Assembly: GCA_015655545.1 (NCBI GenBank) | Contig: JAATET010000066.1 | Location: 1-53,059 of the forward strand | Length of the DNA stretch: 53,059 nucleotides | DNA from: Chthoniobacterales bacterium | Lineage (GTDB): Bacteria > Verrucomicrobiota > Verrucomicrobiia > Chthoniobacterales > JAATET01 | Direction of reading: 5' to 3' | Shown here: positions 25,071 through 33,308 of the stretch, in pieces | How positions within the stretch are numbered: the first letter of the stretch is position 1 | Layout of the letters: each line of letters starts with the position of its first letter | Made by a program: the position numbers and the translations under genes | The notes under the pieces: generated by a model | The model's input: the letters and a program-made list of their open reading frames with translations, nothing else | What the model was told of the DNA's origin: nothing | The model's database searches: none

Positions 25071-26312
25071 ATGCGTCTCGTCCTGCTGTTTGCGCTCGCC
25101 GTCACTACGCTTCACGCAAAAGTCAGCTTGATCGGCTACGGCGAAATCCCCGCGAGCGCCAGGGATTCCCTCGGCGAAACGATCGGCGGCCTCGGCTCGG
25201 CGGTCGCATACGACGCGAAGACCGGCTGCGTGTTCATGATGCCCGATCGCGGCGCCGGCGATGGCGCCATCGATTACCGGCCGCGCTGCTACCGCATCCG
25301 GATCTCTCCGGACTCAAAAAATCCGAAGCGGCTCGTGGCCCGCATCGAACAAACCATCCTTTTCCGCGACAAGGCCGGCCGCACATTCACCGGCCTGCTC
25401 GCGGATTCTCACACGCGTCCGCAAAGAGGCGATCGCCGATGTCTCGACCCGGAAGCCATCGCGGTCGCGCCGGACGGCACGCTTTACGTCAGCGACGAAT
25501 ACGCGCCGTCGTTGCTTCAGTTCGACCGTTCCGGCCGCCTCCTGCGCGAGATCGCGCTGCCCGCGTGGTTCCAGCCGCGAAATAAATTGGGCGTTCTGGA
25601 ATACAACGGCGCCGCCGCCATCGGACGCGATGAAAACCGCGGCGCGGAAGCGATGGGCCTCCTCCCCGGAGGCAAGCGTGCCATCCTGATCTTTCAAAGC
25701 GCCCTTGTGCAGGACGGAGGAAAACCCGCTGGCACCGCTCGCGTGCTTGTCATCGACCTCCGCGATGGAAAGCCCGTCGCGGAATACGCCTATCCCTTCG
25801 GACCCGCTCCCGAAAAATTCCAGGATCTCTCGGTCAACGATCTCGCGGTGATCGACGCGCACACCCTTCTCGTTCTCGAGCGCGACGGCCTCGGGCGGGA
25901 CGGCCCGATTTCCTCCCCCTCCGCGCGCTACAAGGCCGTCTGGCTCGTGGACACGCGGCGCGCGACGAATCTGCTGAAACTGCGCGGTCAGCCCTACGAC
26001 ACGCTCGTTGCCGGAAAAAAACCCACGCCGCTCTCCCGCGAAGCCGACGTGAAATTCGTCGCAAAAAAACTGCTCTTCAACCTTCCCGATCTCCTTCCGC
26101 AACTCGGCATGAAACGCAGCCGGCTCGCCGCCAAATGGGAAGGCATCACGCTCCTTCCGCCTCGATCGAAAAAATCCCTCCGCCTGCTCATGACGGCGGA
26201 CAACGACTTCCTCAATCCCGTCCTTCACTTCAACGGCAGGACGATCCCGTTTCCACGCGCGAAAGCCGCAGTGCTCACGCAATTTTTCGAGATCCTCGCG
26301 ACCGTTCCGTAA
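25071..26312 (+). CDS. Exported esterase-like phytase family protein
   Basis: A 413-residue protein with a signal peptide (MRLVLLFALAVTTLHA). It has the blocks typical of the phytase-like esterase domain: GETIGGLGSAVAYDAKTGCVFMMPDRG, DPEAIAVAPDGTLYVSDEYAP, NRGAEAMGLLPGGKR, and a beta-propeller arrangement toward the C-terminus ending in KWEGITLLP and TADNDF. Family members hydrolyse phosphate or other esters in the periplasm; the substrate is not known here. The ATG at 25071 gives the proper signal peptide. Confidence 0.87.
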   Translation: MRLVLLFALAVTTLHAKVSLIGYGEIPASARDSLGETIGGLGSAVAYDAKTGCVFMMPDRGAGDGAIDYRPRCYRIRISPDSKNPKRLVARIEQTILFRDKAGRTFTGLLADSHTRPQRGDRRCLDPEAIAVAPDGTLYVSDEYAPSLLQFDRSGRLLREIALPAWFQPRNKLGVLEYNGAAAIGRDENRGAEAMGLLPGGKRAILIFQSALVQDGGKPAGTARVLVIDLRDGKPVAEYAYPFGPAPEKFQDLSVNDLAVIDAHTLLVLERDGLGRDGPISSPSARYKAVWLVDTRRATNLLKLRGQPYDTLVAGKKPTPLSREADVKFVAKKLLFNLPDLLPQLGMKRSRLAAKWEGITLLPPRSKKSLRLLMTADNDFLNPVLHFNGRTIPFPRAKAAVLTQFFEILATVP

Positions 26313-26360
26313 GAAAGTCCTTGTTCCCGGACTGCCCGCCTCGTTTGCTCGGCGCGTCGC

Positions 26361-27137
26361 GTGAACGCTTCGCTTTTCTTCGACCGGCCTAACGCGCCCG
26401 CTCCACGCTGGGTGCGCGTCCTCACCGTCGTCCTCCTTGCCGCCCTGCTGGCCGGAGGTTGCTCGTGGCTGCTGGCCGGTTCCATTTCCAACTGGCGAGC
26501 CGTCTGGTCCTATCACGAGGTCTTCTGGCAGGGATGGCTGCTCACCATCCGCATCTCGCTCGAGGCGCTCGCCCTCAGCTCCGTCTTCGGCCTGCTGCTC
26601 GCGCTTGCCCGACGCTCGACCTTTCTGCTCCTGCGTTCCCTGGCCATGCTCTATATCGAACTTCTCCGCGGCTCTCCGCTCCTCGTGCAGATTCTTTTCT
26701 TCTGGTATGTCGTCGCGGCGAAAATCGATTTCGACAATCTTCCCGCGGCCGGCGTGCTCATCCTCTCCGGATTTTCCGCCGCCTACCTTGCGGAAATCTT
26801 CCGCTCCGGCATCGAAAGCGTCGGCTCTTCCCAGCTCGAGTCCGCTCGCGCGATCGGCCTGTCCCGCGTCCAGACCTACCGATTCGTCATCTTCCCGCAG
26901 GCCTTCCGAAACGTGCTGCCGCCGCTCGCCGGTCAATTCGCCTCGCTCATCAAGGATTCCTCCCTTCTTTCCGTGATCGGTCTCTCCGAGTTCACGCACT
27001 CCGCCCAGCAGGTGAATTCCTCCACCTACAGCACGCTCGAAAGCTATCTCCCTCTCGGCTTCGGCTACCTGCTTCTCACCCTCCCGATCATCGCGCTCTC
27101 ACGCCTGCTCGAACGTCGTTTCCATTATGAAACTTGA
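26361..27137 (+). CDS. Polar amino acid ABC transporter permease
   Basis: Inner-membrane permease of the His/Glu/Gln (PAAT) type, 258 residues from a GTG start. TM helices are near 20-40, 60-80, 85-105, 128-150 and at the end. The ATPase-docking EAA loop is clear (ESARAIGLSRVQTYRFVIFP). The gene overlaps the ATPase gene by 11 bases. No substrate-binding protein gene and no second permease are nearby, so the system either recruits a distant binding protein or is incomplete. Confidence 0.92.
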   Translation: MNASLFFDRPNAPAPRWVRVLTVVLLAALLAGGCSWLLAGSISNWRAVWSYHEVFWQGWLLTIRISLEALALSSVFGLLLALARRSTFLLLRSLAMLYIELLRGSPLLVQILFFWYVVAAKIDFDNLPAAGVLILSGFSAAYLAEIFRSGIESVGSSQLESARAIGLSRVQTYRFVIFPQAFRNVLPPLAGQFASLIKDSSLLSVIGLSEFTHSAQQVNSSTYSTLESYLPLGFGYLLLTLPIIALSRLLERRFHYET

Positions 27138-27858
27138 GCTGCGCGGGGTCTCGAAGCGTTTCGGCCGGCAGCAAATTTTCGAGAATCTCTCGGCCTCGTT
27201 GGAATTTCAGCACGCCCTCGTCCTCGTCGGCCCTTCCGGTGGAGGCAAATCCACCTTGCTGCGACTCTTGGCCGGATTGATTCCCCCCGACTCGGGAACG
27301 ATTCATCTCGACGGTTCGCCCCTTCCAAACGACGAAGCCGCACTGCGCGCCTATCGCACGCATCTGGGAATCGTCTTCCAAGCCTACAATCTCTTCCCGC
27401 ACCTCTCCGCACTGGAAAACATCCTGCTCCCGCTCACCGCGGTCCTCGGTCTGTCGCGTTCGATTGCCACCGAGCGAGCCATGTCCGTCCTCGATCGCTT
27501 CGGTCTCGCCGACCATGCCCACAAACGCCCCCACGCTCTTTCCGGCGGCCAGCTCCAGCGCGTGGCCATCGCTCGCGCCGTCGCGATTCAGCCCAAGCTT
27601 CTGCTCCTCGACGAGCCGACCTCCGCTCTCGATCCGGAAATGACCGCCGAAGTCCTCGATCTTCTCGCCGAGTTGCGAGACGAAGGACGTCCCTTGATTC
27701 TTGTGACCCACGAGATGGGCTTTGCCCGGCATACCGCCGACATGGTGGCTTTTGTTTCCGGCGGCAAATTGCTCGAAGCCCGCGCGCCCGAATCCTTTTT
27801 CTCGAGCCCGTCTCACCCGGAAGCCCGCCAGTTTCTCGAACGCGTTCTCCGCTACTAA
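27127..27858 (+). CDS. Amino acid ABC transporter ATP-binding protein
   Basis: ATPase partner of the preceding permease, GlnQ/HisP type, 243 residues. Walker A GPSGGGKSTLL (about 36-46), Q-loop in FQAYNLFPHLS, signature LSGGQLQRVAIARA, Walker B LLLLDEPTSALDPE, and switch His in THEMGFA are all intact. Its start lies within the 3' end of the permease gene, indicating coupling. A structured spacer of about 260 bases follows before a converging gene. Confidence 0.95.
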   Translation: MKLELRGVSKRFGRQQIFENLSASLEFQHALVLVGPSGGGKSTLLRLLAGLIPPDSGTIHLDGSPLPNDEAALRAYRTHLGIVFQAYNLFPHLSALENILLPLTAVLGLSRSIATERAMSVLDRFGLADHAHKRPHALSGGQLQRVAIARAVAIQPKLLLLDEPTSALDPEMTAEVLDLLAELRDEGRPLILVTHEMGFARHTADMVAFVSGGKLLEARAPESFFSSPSHPEARQFLERVLRY

Positions 27859-27876
27859 CGGCGCAGCGCGGCGCAC

Positions 27877-28100
27877 TTGTTCACACCGTTATGAAGAATT
27901 CTTTAGGGAAGGTCCCCTTACTTCATAATCTTAAAGCTGTGAACAACTGGCCGGGATCGTGTTCCTCTGTGATTTAAAGCCTGTTCCACGGGTAAAACAC
28001 GATGTGAATGGCTCCATCATCGTTGCGGCGGCATGCTGATAAACGCGGGAAATTTGAGGAAATGGCACATTCGCCCGCAGACACTCCCGACTTATTCACA
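27877..28100. promoter_or_regulatory. Structured spacer with DnaA-box-like motifs and nested inverted repeats
   Basis: Between two converging genes lie TTGTTCACA (27877-27885) and its inverse TGTGAACAA (27938-27946), which enclose TTATGAAG (27889-27896) and CTTCATAA (27921-27928) and, at the centre, AGGG/CCCT. A perfect TTATTCACA (28092-28100) matches the DnaA-box consensus TTATNCACA; CCATTCACA (minus strand, 28003-28011) is weaker. The inner stem could be a bidirectional terminator. The DnaA-box reading is tentative. Confidence 0.4.
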
Positions 28101-28116
28101 AGTCGCTCACTTCGCC

Positions 28117-28650
28117 TCAGGGCGTATAGCGCGCGGCAATGATCGAGGTAAAATCGTAGGAAATGATCCGGGCGCGGCCTTTGATGGCCTCCTGGGTTTT
28201 TCCAGCGCTCTGACGCACCGAGATCAGCTGCGGCACGCCGCCGGCCACTGAGCCGGAGCCGGAGTAGGTGGACTGGCGATACTTGCGGAGGCCGACTTTG
28301 ACGCCCTCGAGGATGGTGATCTCCACGGAAAGGTTCGACCCGTTCAGCGATCCGGAAACATCCGCGCGTTGGTTGGTCAGCCGCGTCGAGCTCGCAAATT
28401 TACTGCCGGAAGAAATGCCGATGCTTTGCGTGAAGACCACATTGCCGCCGCGAAGCGCCGGGACATTCGTTTCCGTGCGATCGGAATCGGAAATTTGCAG
28501 CAGATCCACGGTGCGCAGCGCCTCGGCCATTGCAGTGGCATCGCGCTTGTCGGAAAACTGAAGAATGGCGATGTCGAGGCGGCCCGCATGCGCGGCGAGG
28601 GACGAGGCGAAAAGGCAGGCAGCGGCGGCGAAAAGAACGGAGGTGCGCAT
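28117..28650 (-). CDS. Exported protein of unknown function
   Basis: A 177-residue protein starting MRTSVLFAAAACLFASSLAAHAG, a clear signal peptide. The mature part contains AILQFSDKRDATAMAEAL (resembling domains found in CsgG-like or TolB-like exported proteins), VVFTQSIGISSG, and a Gly/Ser-rich middle (VSGSLNGSNLSVEITILEG). No catalytic residues stand out. Its start is 46 bases from the divergent hydrolase start, so they share a very compact promoter region. Confidence 0.7.
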   Translation of the reverse strand: MRTSVLFAAAACLFASSLAAHAGRLDIAILQFSDKRDATAMAEALRTVDLLQISDSDRTETNVPALRGGNVVFTQSIGISSGSKFASSTRLTNQRADVSGSLNGSNLSVEITILEGVKVGLRKYRQSTYSGSGSVAGGVPQLISVRQSAGKTQEAIKGRARIISYDFTSIIAARYTP

Positions 28651-28696
28651 GAGCAAAGGCTTTCCAGAAGGCCGCGATCCATGCAACAGAAAACCC

Positions 28697-29575
28697 ATGC
28701 CCGACCGAAGCGACACGTGGATTTCTCCCGACGGTTCCCGGCTCGGATATAAAGTCTGGTGCCCGGGAGAACCCCCGCGCGCCACGATCGTCGCGCTTCA
28801 TGGCTTGAGCTGCCGCGAGAGCGATTTCGACCCGCTCGGCCAGGCCATGAGCGAAAAAAACATCCGGGTTGCGGCCTGTAATCTGCGCGGCCAGGGACTC
28901 GATCCGGTTTTGAAACGCCATGGCGCGTGGCTGGAGACGGAAGGAATGGCGGCGGATCTCGAGGCATTCGTCGAAAAAATCGTCCCCGATAACGAGCCCT
29001 TGTTTTTATGCGGCGACAGCATGGGAGCCCTGCTGTCGCTCCAGGCCGCCATCCAGAAACCGTGGCGCAATCGGATCGCCGGCTTGCTGCTGTTCTCACC
29101 GGTCGTCGCGCTGGCCCAAAAAACCCCCGCATTGCTAAAATCCCTGCTCACGGCCGTCTCGCGAATCGCGCCCCGCTGGCGGCTGAAGCCCAGCTGGTTC
29201 GTTCACGGCAAGGGCGTCGCCCCGCAGCTCACGCGCATTGCCGAGCGCCAGCACGCCATCCTCACCGCGCCGCATCGTCTCGGGCCCACGACGATCGGAT
29301 TTCTCGTGAAAATGGGCGATCTGATCGCCGCCTCCACGCCGGCGGCCCTTCGTTTGACCGTGCCGGTGGCGGTTTTTTCCGCCGGACACGATGCCTTTGT
29401 GAGCGCCGGGCAAACGCAGGAATTTTTCGCCCTTATCCGTTCGCCGGACAAGACGCACTTCCACTACGCGGAAAGCTATCACCAGCTTCTTTTCGATCTC
29501 GATGCGCCGCGGGTTCTGGCGGATGCCGTGACGTGGGTCGAGACGCGATTGCCTACGAATACATCGACGCAATAA
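28697..29575 (+). CDS. Alpha/beta hydrolase (monoacylglycerol-lipase-like)
   Basis: A 292-residue serine hydrolase with GDSMGALLSL (nucleophile Ser), the HGLS oxyanion block near the N-terminus, AGHDAFVSAG (Asp) and YHQLLFD (His) in correct order. The lid region and length fit the lysophospholipase/monoacylglycerol lipase group, so a lipid ester substrate is likely. The ATG at 28697 was preferred over the one at 28649. It converges on, and overlaps by 23 bases, the acyl-CoA ligase gene, and may supply fatty acids for it; that link is only an inference. Confidence 0.85.
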   Translation: MPDRSDTWISPDGSRLGYKVWCPGEPPRATIVALHGLSCRESDFDPLGQAMSEKNIRVAACNLRGQGLDPVLKRHGAWLETEGMAADLEAFVEKIVPDNEPLFLCGDSMGALLSLQAAIQKPWRNRIAGLLLFSPVVALAQKTPALLKSLLTAVSRIAPRWRLKPSWFVHGKGVAPQLTRIAERQHAILTAPHRLGPTTIGFLVKMGDLIAASTPAALRLTVPVAVFSAGHDAFVSAGQTQEFFALIRSPDKTHFHYAESYHQLLFDLDAPRVLADAVTWVETRLPTNTSTQ

Positions 29576-31457
29576 GCGGCGCGTATTTGTCGGTCACCAC
29601 ATGACGCCGGATCTTCAGGGTCGCGGTCAACTCGTCGCCGATTTCAAACGACTTCGGCACGAACTGCCACGAGCCAATGCGCTCGAAGGCTTTGAATCCC
29701 GTCTCCGCGGAGACCATGCGCCGAATTTCGGCATCGACCAGCGAGCGCGCCGTTTCGTCTTCCGCGAGCGAAGTGACGGAGTCCGCCTCGAGGCCGGCGG
29801 CGCGAAAGGCGTCGAGATGCGGCACGACGAGCGCGCCGAGAAATTTCTGATCCTGTCCGACGATCATGCACTGGTCGACGAGAGTGGACTCCGTGAGCTT
29901 GTTTTCGATCGGCAGCGGCTCGACGTTCTCGCCGCTGAGCAGGACGATCGTATCCTTCGATCGGCCGACGATTTTCAGGCAGTCGTTGAAGGTCATCAGC
30001 CCGATGTCGCCGGTATTCAACCAGCCGTCCTTGAGAATGCGCGCGGTGTTTTCGGGATCCTTGTAATAGCCAGCCATGATCTGCGGGCCTTTCGCGTGGA
30101 TTTCCCCGCGCAGGCCGCGCCCGCGGCCCGGGTGGCGGATATTCGGATACAACACCTCGCCGGTATTGAGATCGACGATGCGAATTTCCGTCTCGGGATA
30201 AAGCGGACCGACGGTGCCGATCACGAGATTTTTCCACGTGCGCACCGCGAGCACCGGCGAGGTTTCGGTGAGCCCGTAGCCCTCGAGCACGGGAATGCCG
30301 ATGAAGTTGAAAAACTCGTCCACATGCGGCTGCAGCGCGCCGCCGCCGCTGATGGTGCCCCGAAAGTCGCCGCCGACCACCCCGCGCAATTTTTTCAAGA
30401 CCACGCCGTCGAGCGTGCGATACGGAATCGTGAAAATTGCGAGATTCACCAGATGCCGCACGAGCAGCGCGAATGTCTCCGCCAGCGAGCGGCCGGCGAG
30501 GTCGAGCTGCTGGCCCGAAAAAAATCTCCGCGCCCGCTTTACCTTCACCGCGCTGCGGTAGGCGAGATGGAAGAGCGCACGCCTGGCGGGCGTCGCCTTT
30601 TCGACATTCGTGAAAATTTTATGATAAAGATTTTCCCACAATCGCGGCGCCGAGCACATCACGGTCGGCTTTACGGAATGCAGGTCTTCGCCGAGATGGC
30701 GGATCGTCGTGTAATAGGTGCTCACGCCATTGCTCATGGCCAGCATCTCGAAGACGCGCTCGTAGCTGTGCCAGATCGGGAGAATGGAGAGCGCGCGATC
30801 ATCGGGCAGCAGCTCCAGCGGCAGGTTGCGAATCTGCGAGATCATGTTCGCATGCGTGAGCTGCACGCCTTTCGGGGTGCCGGTGGTGCCCGACGTGTAG
30901 ATCAAGGTGAAAAGATCCTCGGGCCGGATGGCTTCCAGGCGAGCCTCGACGCGACGATCGCCGCCCGCGCGAAGCTCTTTCCCGCTGGCTTCGACATCGG
31001 CCATCCGGAGGGTGTCCTCGGTTTTCTCGAAGGCGGAATCCATCACGATCACGTGGCGCAGTCCGGAAACACGGCTTTGCCGAAGCTTCGCGAGCGTCGC
31101 CGCATTTTCGACGAAGGCCAGCCGTGTGTCGGCGTGTTCCAGAATGTAGCGAATCTCCGACTCGGTGACGTCGGTGCCGCGCGGGACGTCCGCCGCACCG
31201 CAGAGCTGCACCGCGCAATCGCACACGATCCATTCGAGGCGATTGTCCGCGAGGAGCGCGATGTGTTCCCGGGGTTCGACGCCGAGAGCGATCAGCCCCG
31301 TCGCCAGATTCCGCCCGCGCTCATGGAGCTCGCGAAAACTTGTCGGGTCAAAGCCGCCGTCCTTTTTGCGCGTGGCGAATGCGGTCCGGTCGCCAAAAGC
31401 CCCGGCTGCCTCGCGAAAAAGATCCGCGATGTTCCGGGGATGAATGCGACCGGCCAT
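29553..31457 (-). CDS. Long-chain fatty acid-CoA ligase (AMP-forming)
   Basis: Activates fatty acids to acyl-CoA through acyl-AMP. 634 residues, similar in plan to FadD15-type ligases: P-loop YTSGTTGTPKGVQLTH, gate segment LPIWHSYERVFE, motif ISGGGALQPHVDEFF, EGYGLTETSPV, and GWLNTGDIGLM with the later DTIVLLSGENVEPLPIE. It is the last gene of a minus-strand operon luxC-type reductase, infA, ligase, 3 bases after infA. With the reductase it would convert fatty acid to aldehyde through acyl-CoA. Confidence 0.94.
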   Translation of the reverse strand: MAGRIHPRNIADLFREAAGAFGDRTAFATRKKDGGFDPTSFRELHERGRNLATGLIALGVEPREHIALLADNRLEWIVCDCAVQLCGAADVPRGTDVTESEIRYILEHADTRLAFVENAATLAKLRQSRVSGLRHVIVMDSAFEKTEDTLRMADVEASGKELRAGGDRRVEARLEAIRPEDLFTLIYTSGTTGTPKGVQLTHANMISQIRNLPLELLPDDRALSILPIWHSYERVFEMLAMSNGVSTYYTTIRHLGEDLHSVKPTVMCSAPRLWENLYHKIFTNVEKATPARRALFHLAYRSAVKVKRARRFFSGQQLDLAGRSLAETFALLVRHLVNLAIFTIPYRTLDGVVLKKLRGVVGGDFRGTISGGGALQPHVDEFFNFIGIPVLEGYGLTETSPVLAVRTWKNLVIGTVGPLYPETEIRIVDLNTGEVLYPNIRHPGRGRGLRGEIHAKGPQIMAGYYKDPENTARILKDGWLNTGDIGLMTFNDCLKIVGRSKDTIVLLSGENVEPLPIENKLTESTLVDQCMIVGQDQKFLGALVVPHLDAFRAAGLEADSVTSLAEDETARSLVDAEIRRMVSAETGFKAFERIGSWQFVPKSFEIGDELTATLKIRRHVVTDKYAPLIASMYS

Positions 31458-31460
31458 GAT

Positions 31461-31718
31461 TTATCGAGGCGGCTGCGTGCTGGATCCGCCCGGGGGCGCG
31501 GCAGCTTCGCGAAAGGTAATGCGCGCCTTGGTCAGGTCGTAGGGCGAGAGCTCCACGGTCACGGCATCGCCGGGCACGATGCGAATGAAATGTTTCCGCA
31601 TTTTTCCCGAGATGTGCGCCAGGACGACGAGATCGCTGACCAGCTTCACGCGGAACATGGTCCCGGGCAAAACGTCGATGACCACGCCCTGGCTGACGAT
31701 GGGTTCCTCCTTCGACAT
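31461..31718 (-). CDS. infA: Translation initiation factor IF-1
   Basis: An 85-residue IF-1 with the S1-like OB fold: the conserved block [20 protein letters not shown], then [18 protein letters not shown]. It is longer than the usual 72 residues because of a Pro/Gly/Ser tail ([14 protein letters not shown]). The start MSKEEPIV is 16 bases after the reductase stop. Its place inside a lipid-activation operon rather than a ribosomal-protein operon is unusual; a second infA elsewhere in the genome would not be surprising. Confidence 0.93.
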   Translation of the reverse strand: MSKEEPIVSQGVVIDVLPGTMFRVKLVSDLVVLAHISGKMRKHFIRIVPGDAVTVELSPYDLTKARITFREAAAPPGGSSTQPPR

Positions 31719-31734
31719 AAGACCGGCAGATTTA

Positions 31735-32835
31735 TTATGCGGCGGGCTCAAAATCAACCCATCTCACGAGCGATCCGAGATTCGGAATGCCCTCGGCGTG
31801 CCACGTGACCGGCGGATATTGCATGCGCCCCAAGGCGCAGATGCGCGAGGCGCCGAGCCCGGAAACGCGGGCGGCATTTTCCACCGTCGCCGGCCAGATG
31901 CCGATCGCCCCGAGCCATGGGCGCACGGGCTCGAGTCCGGAAAAATCCGCCGGCAGCGGCTTCACGAAGACCACGCGATTCAGCGGGGAAGTGGCGAACC
32001 AGGGATCTTCTTCATAGATTACCGTCCAATCGGTCGAGCCCTCGCTTTGCCAGATTTGCGTTCGCACGTCGTTCGCCGAGCGGAAGGTGTAGCTGGCCCG
32101 GAGATCCGCGATGGCCGCCGACTCGCCCATCCCCAGCGCGCGCCGCGGCGTATGGCGGTTGAATCGCTCCATCGCATCCGCGAGCCGGGCGGCGTAGGTG
32201 CGGGCGAAACCGTCGCCGCTTTCCCGTACATAAAGATTATGCGGCGAGAGGCAGCCCTGCTGGTCATGGAGCGAGACATCGCCAGCTGCAGCTTCCACGG
32301 AAGCGAGGTCCGGGTCGTCGAAAACCATCCCGAGGCTCACGCGATGCCCGTGCGCCTGAAAAGGTATGCCTGCCGGCACGCGGCCGCGAAAATGCGCGAT
32401 CGTCTCGTCGCTGCCGAAGACGATCACGGCTTCGGCTTCGCGCAGCCAGGCTTCGGGAAGGGCGGTTGAAGATTCCACCAACTTCGCGAGCGTCTCCGGC
32501 AGTGACGAGCAAAACGCGTCGACTTCCGGCAGCCCGCCCGCCGGCAGTTTCAGCCGATTGTGCGCGCCGAGAAGCAGTCCGCGCATTAGGCTTTGCAGCG
32601 CGGCGTGCGGAGTGTTCCCACTCACCACGTGAAGGATAGTCAATGGGGGAATCGCTTTCGAGAGATGCGAGCCATAGGGGCGGAAGCCATCCAGAATTTC
32701 CTCGTGGCCCAGCTCCAGGCGCACGAGCTCCAGCAAATCCGCCGCCCGCATTTTGCCAAGGATGGGAAACCGCGCCGCCGCCCCGGCCAGAGCCCCGGCC
32801 CGATCGTGGGTGGAATCGGAAATCCTTTCTGCCAT
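31735..32835 (-). CDS. Acyl-CoA reductase of the LuxC family
   Basis: NADPH-dependent acyl-CoA (or acyl-enzyme) reductase to aldehyde, 366 residues, slightly shorter than LuxC of luminous bacteria. The catalytic Cys lies in [26 protein letters not shown] and a nucleotide-binding region ([12 protein letters not shown]) are visible. There are no luciferase genes here. It is the first gene of the operon with infA and the acyl-CoA ligase. Known luxC homologues in other bacteria serve wax, alcohol or hydrocarbon routes, so a fatty aldehyde or alcohol product is plausible. Confidence 0.85.
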   Translation of the reverse strand: MAERISDSTHDRAGALAGAAARFPILGKMRAADLLELVRLELGHEEILDGFRPYGSHLSKAIPPLTILHVVSGNTPHAALQSLMRGLLLGAHNRLKLPAGGLPEVDAFCSSLPETLAKLVESSTALPEAWLREAEAVIVFGSDETIAHFRGRVPAGIPFQAHGHRVSLGMVFDDPDLASVEAAAGDVSLHDQQGCLSPHNLYVRESGDGFARTYAARLADAMERFNRHTPRRALGMGESAAIADLRASYTFRSANDVRTQIWQSEGSTDWTVIYEEDPWFATSPLNRVVFVKPLPADFSGLEPVRPWLGAIGIWPATVENAARVSGLGASRICALGRMQYPPVTWHAEGIPNLGSLVRWVDFEPAA

Positions 32836-32943
32836 CCGCGTTGAATGCCATCCGCCCGCGTCTCTCGCGAGTGCAAAAACCGAAGTTTCTGCATTTTTTG
32901 TTCCGCGCGGGCAGGGTTAATTAATTGTCGAGGAGTAACTTGT

Positions 32944-32957
32944 ATCTGATATCAGAT
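32944..32957. promoter_or_regulatory. Perfect 14-bp palindrome between divergent operons
   Basis: ATCTGATATCAGAT is fully self-complementary. It sits 109 bases before the luxC-type start and 81 bases before the small exported-protein gene, in an AT-rich spacer. It is a good candidate operator for one or both divergent units; the protein that would bind it is unknown. Confidence 0.45.
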
Positions 32958-33037
32958 GAATTGGAGACATAAGAGTCGTTTTCGTCGAAAATTTTTTGTT
33001 GCACCTCCAAAAAAAGGGCCGTTATAACGCGCGCACT

Positions 33038-33271
33038 ATGAAATGCGCGACATACTTATTGGCCGGAGTGTTTATTGCGATTCTTGCGGGTGAAAATGCC
33101 ATAGCCGCATGCCCCTCCTGTCAGCCCGATCCTCCCAGCAGCAGCGAGTGCGCCGAACCTGCGGCTCCGCGGCATTCTTCCGCGGATGGCGTGGCGGTCC
33201 GGGAGGAAGCTCCGGTAAAAGAGGCCCCCGCATCGGATTCGGAATCAGCGAAGAAGAACGCGCAACATTAA
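33038..33271 (+). CDS. Small exported cysteine-containing protein upstream of the Rhs gene
   Basis: A 77-residue protein: MKCATYLLAGVFIAILAGENAIA is a signal peptide, followed by ACPSCQPDPPSSSECAEPAAP and a Glu/Ala/Lys-rich tail. IAAC just before the CPSC motif fits a lipobox loosely, so it could also be a lipoprotein. The stop is 37 bases before the Rhs start, with no terminator visible, so they are probably cotranscribed. Its role is unknown; it could assist export or anchoring of the Rhs protein. Confidence 0.6.
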   Translation: MKCATYLLAGVFIAILAGENAIAACPSCQPDPPSSSECAEPAAPRHSSADGVAVREEAPVKEAPASDSESAKKNAQH

Positions 33272-33308
33272 AAGCCCCCGCCAAAAGGGAATTCCAAGGG
33301 TTTTGAAA

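Noticed and set aside
27982-27990. TGTTCCACG as a third parS
   Set aside because: Only half of the palindrome is present.
30234-30246. TTCCACGTG in the acyl-CoA ligase gene as parS
   Set aside because: The right half is not complementary (CGCACC), as with other CACGTG occurrences at 6275, 31797, 32625 and 43886.
29601-31808. A 735-codon open frame on the plus strand
   Set aside because: Opposite the acyl-CoA ligase and infA, both of which have clear motifs; this is an antisense shadow.
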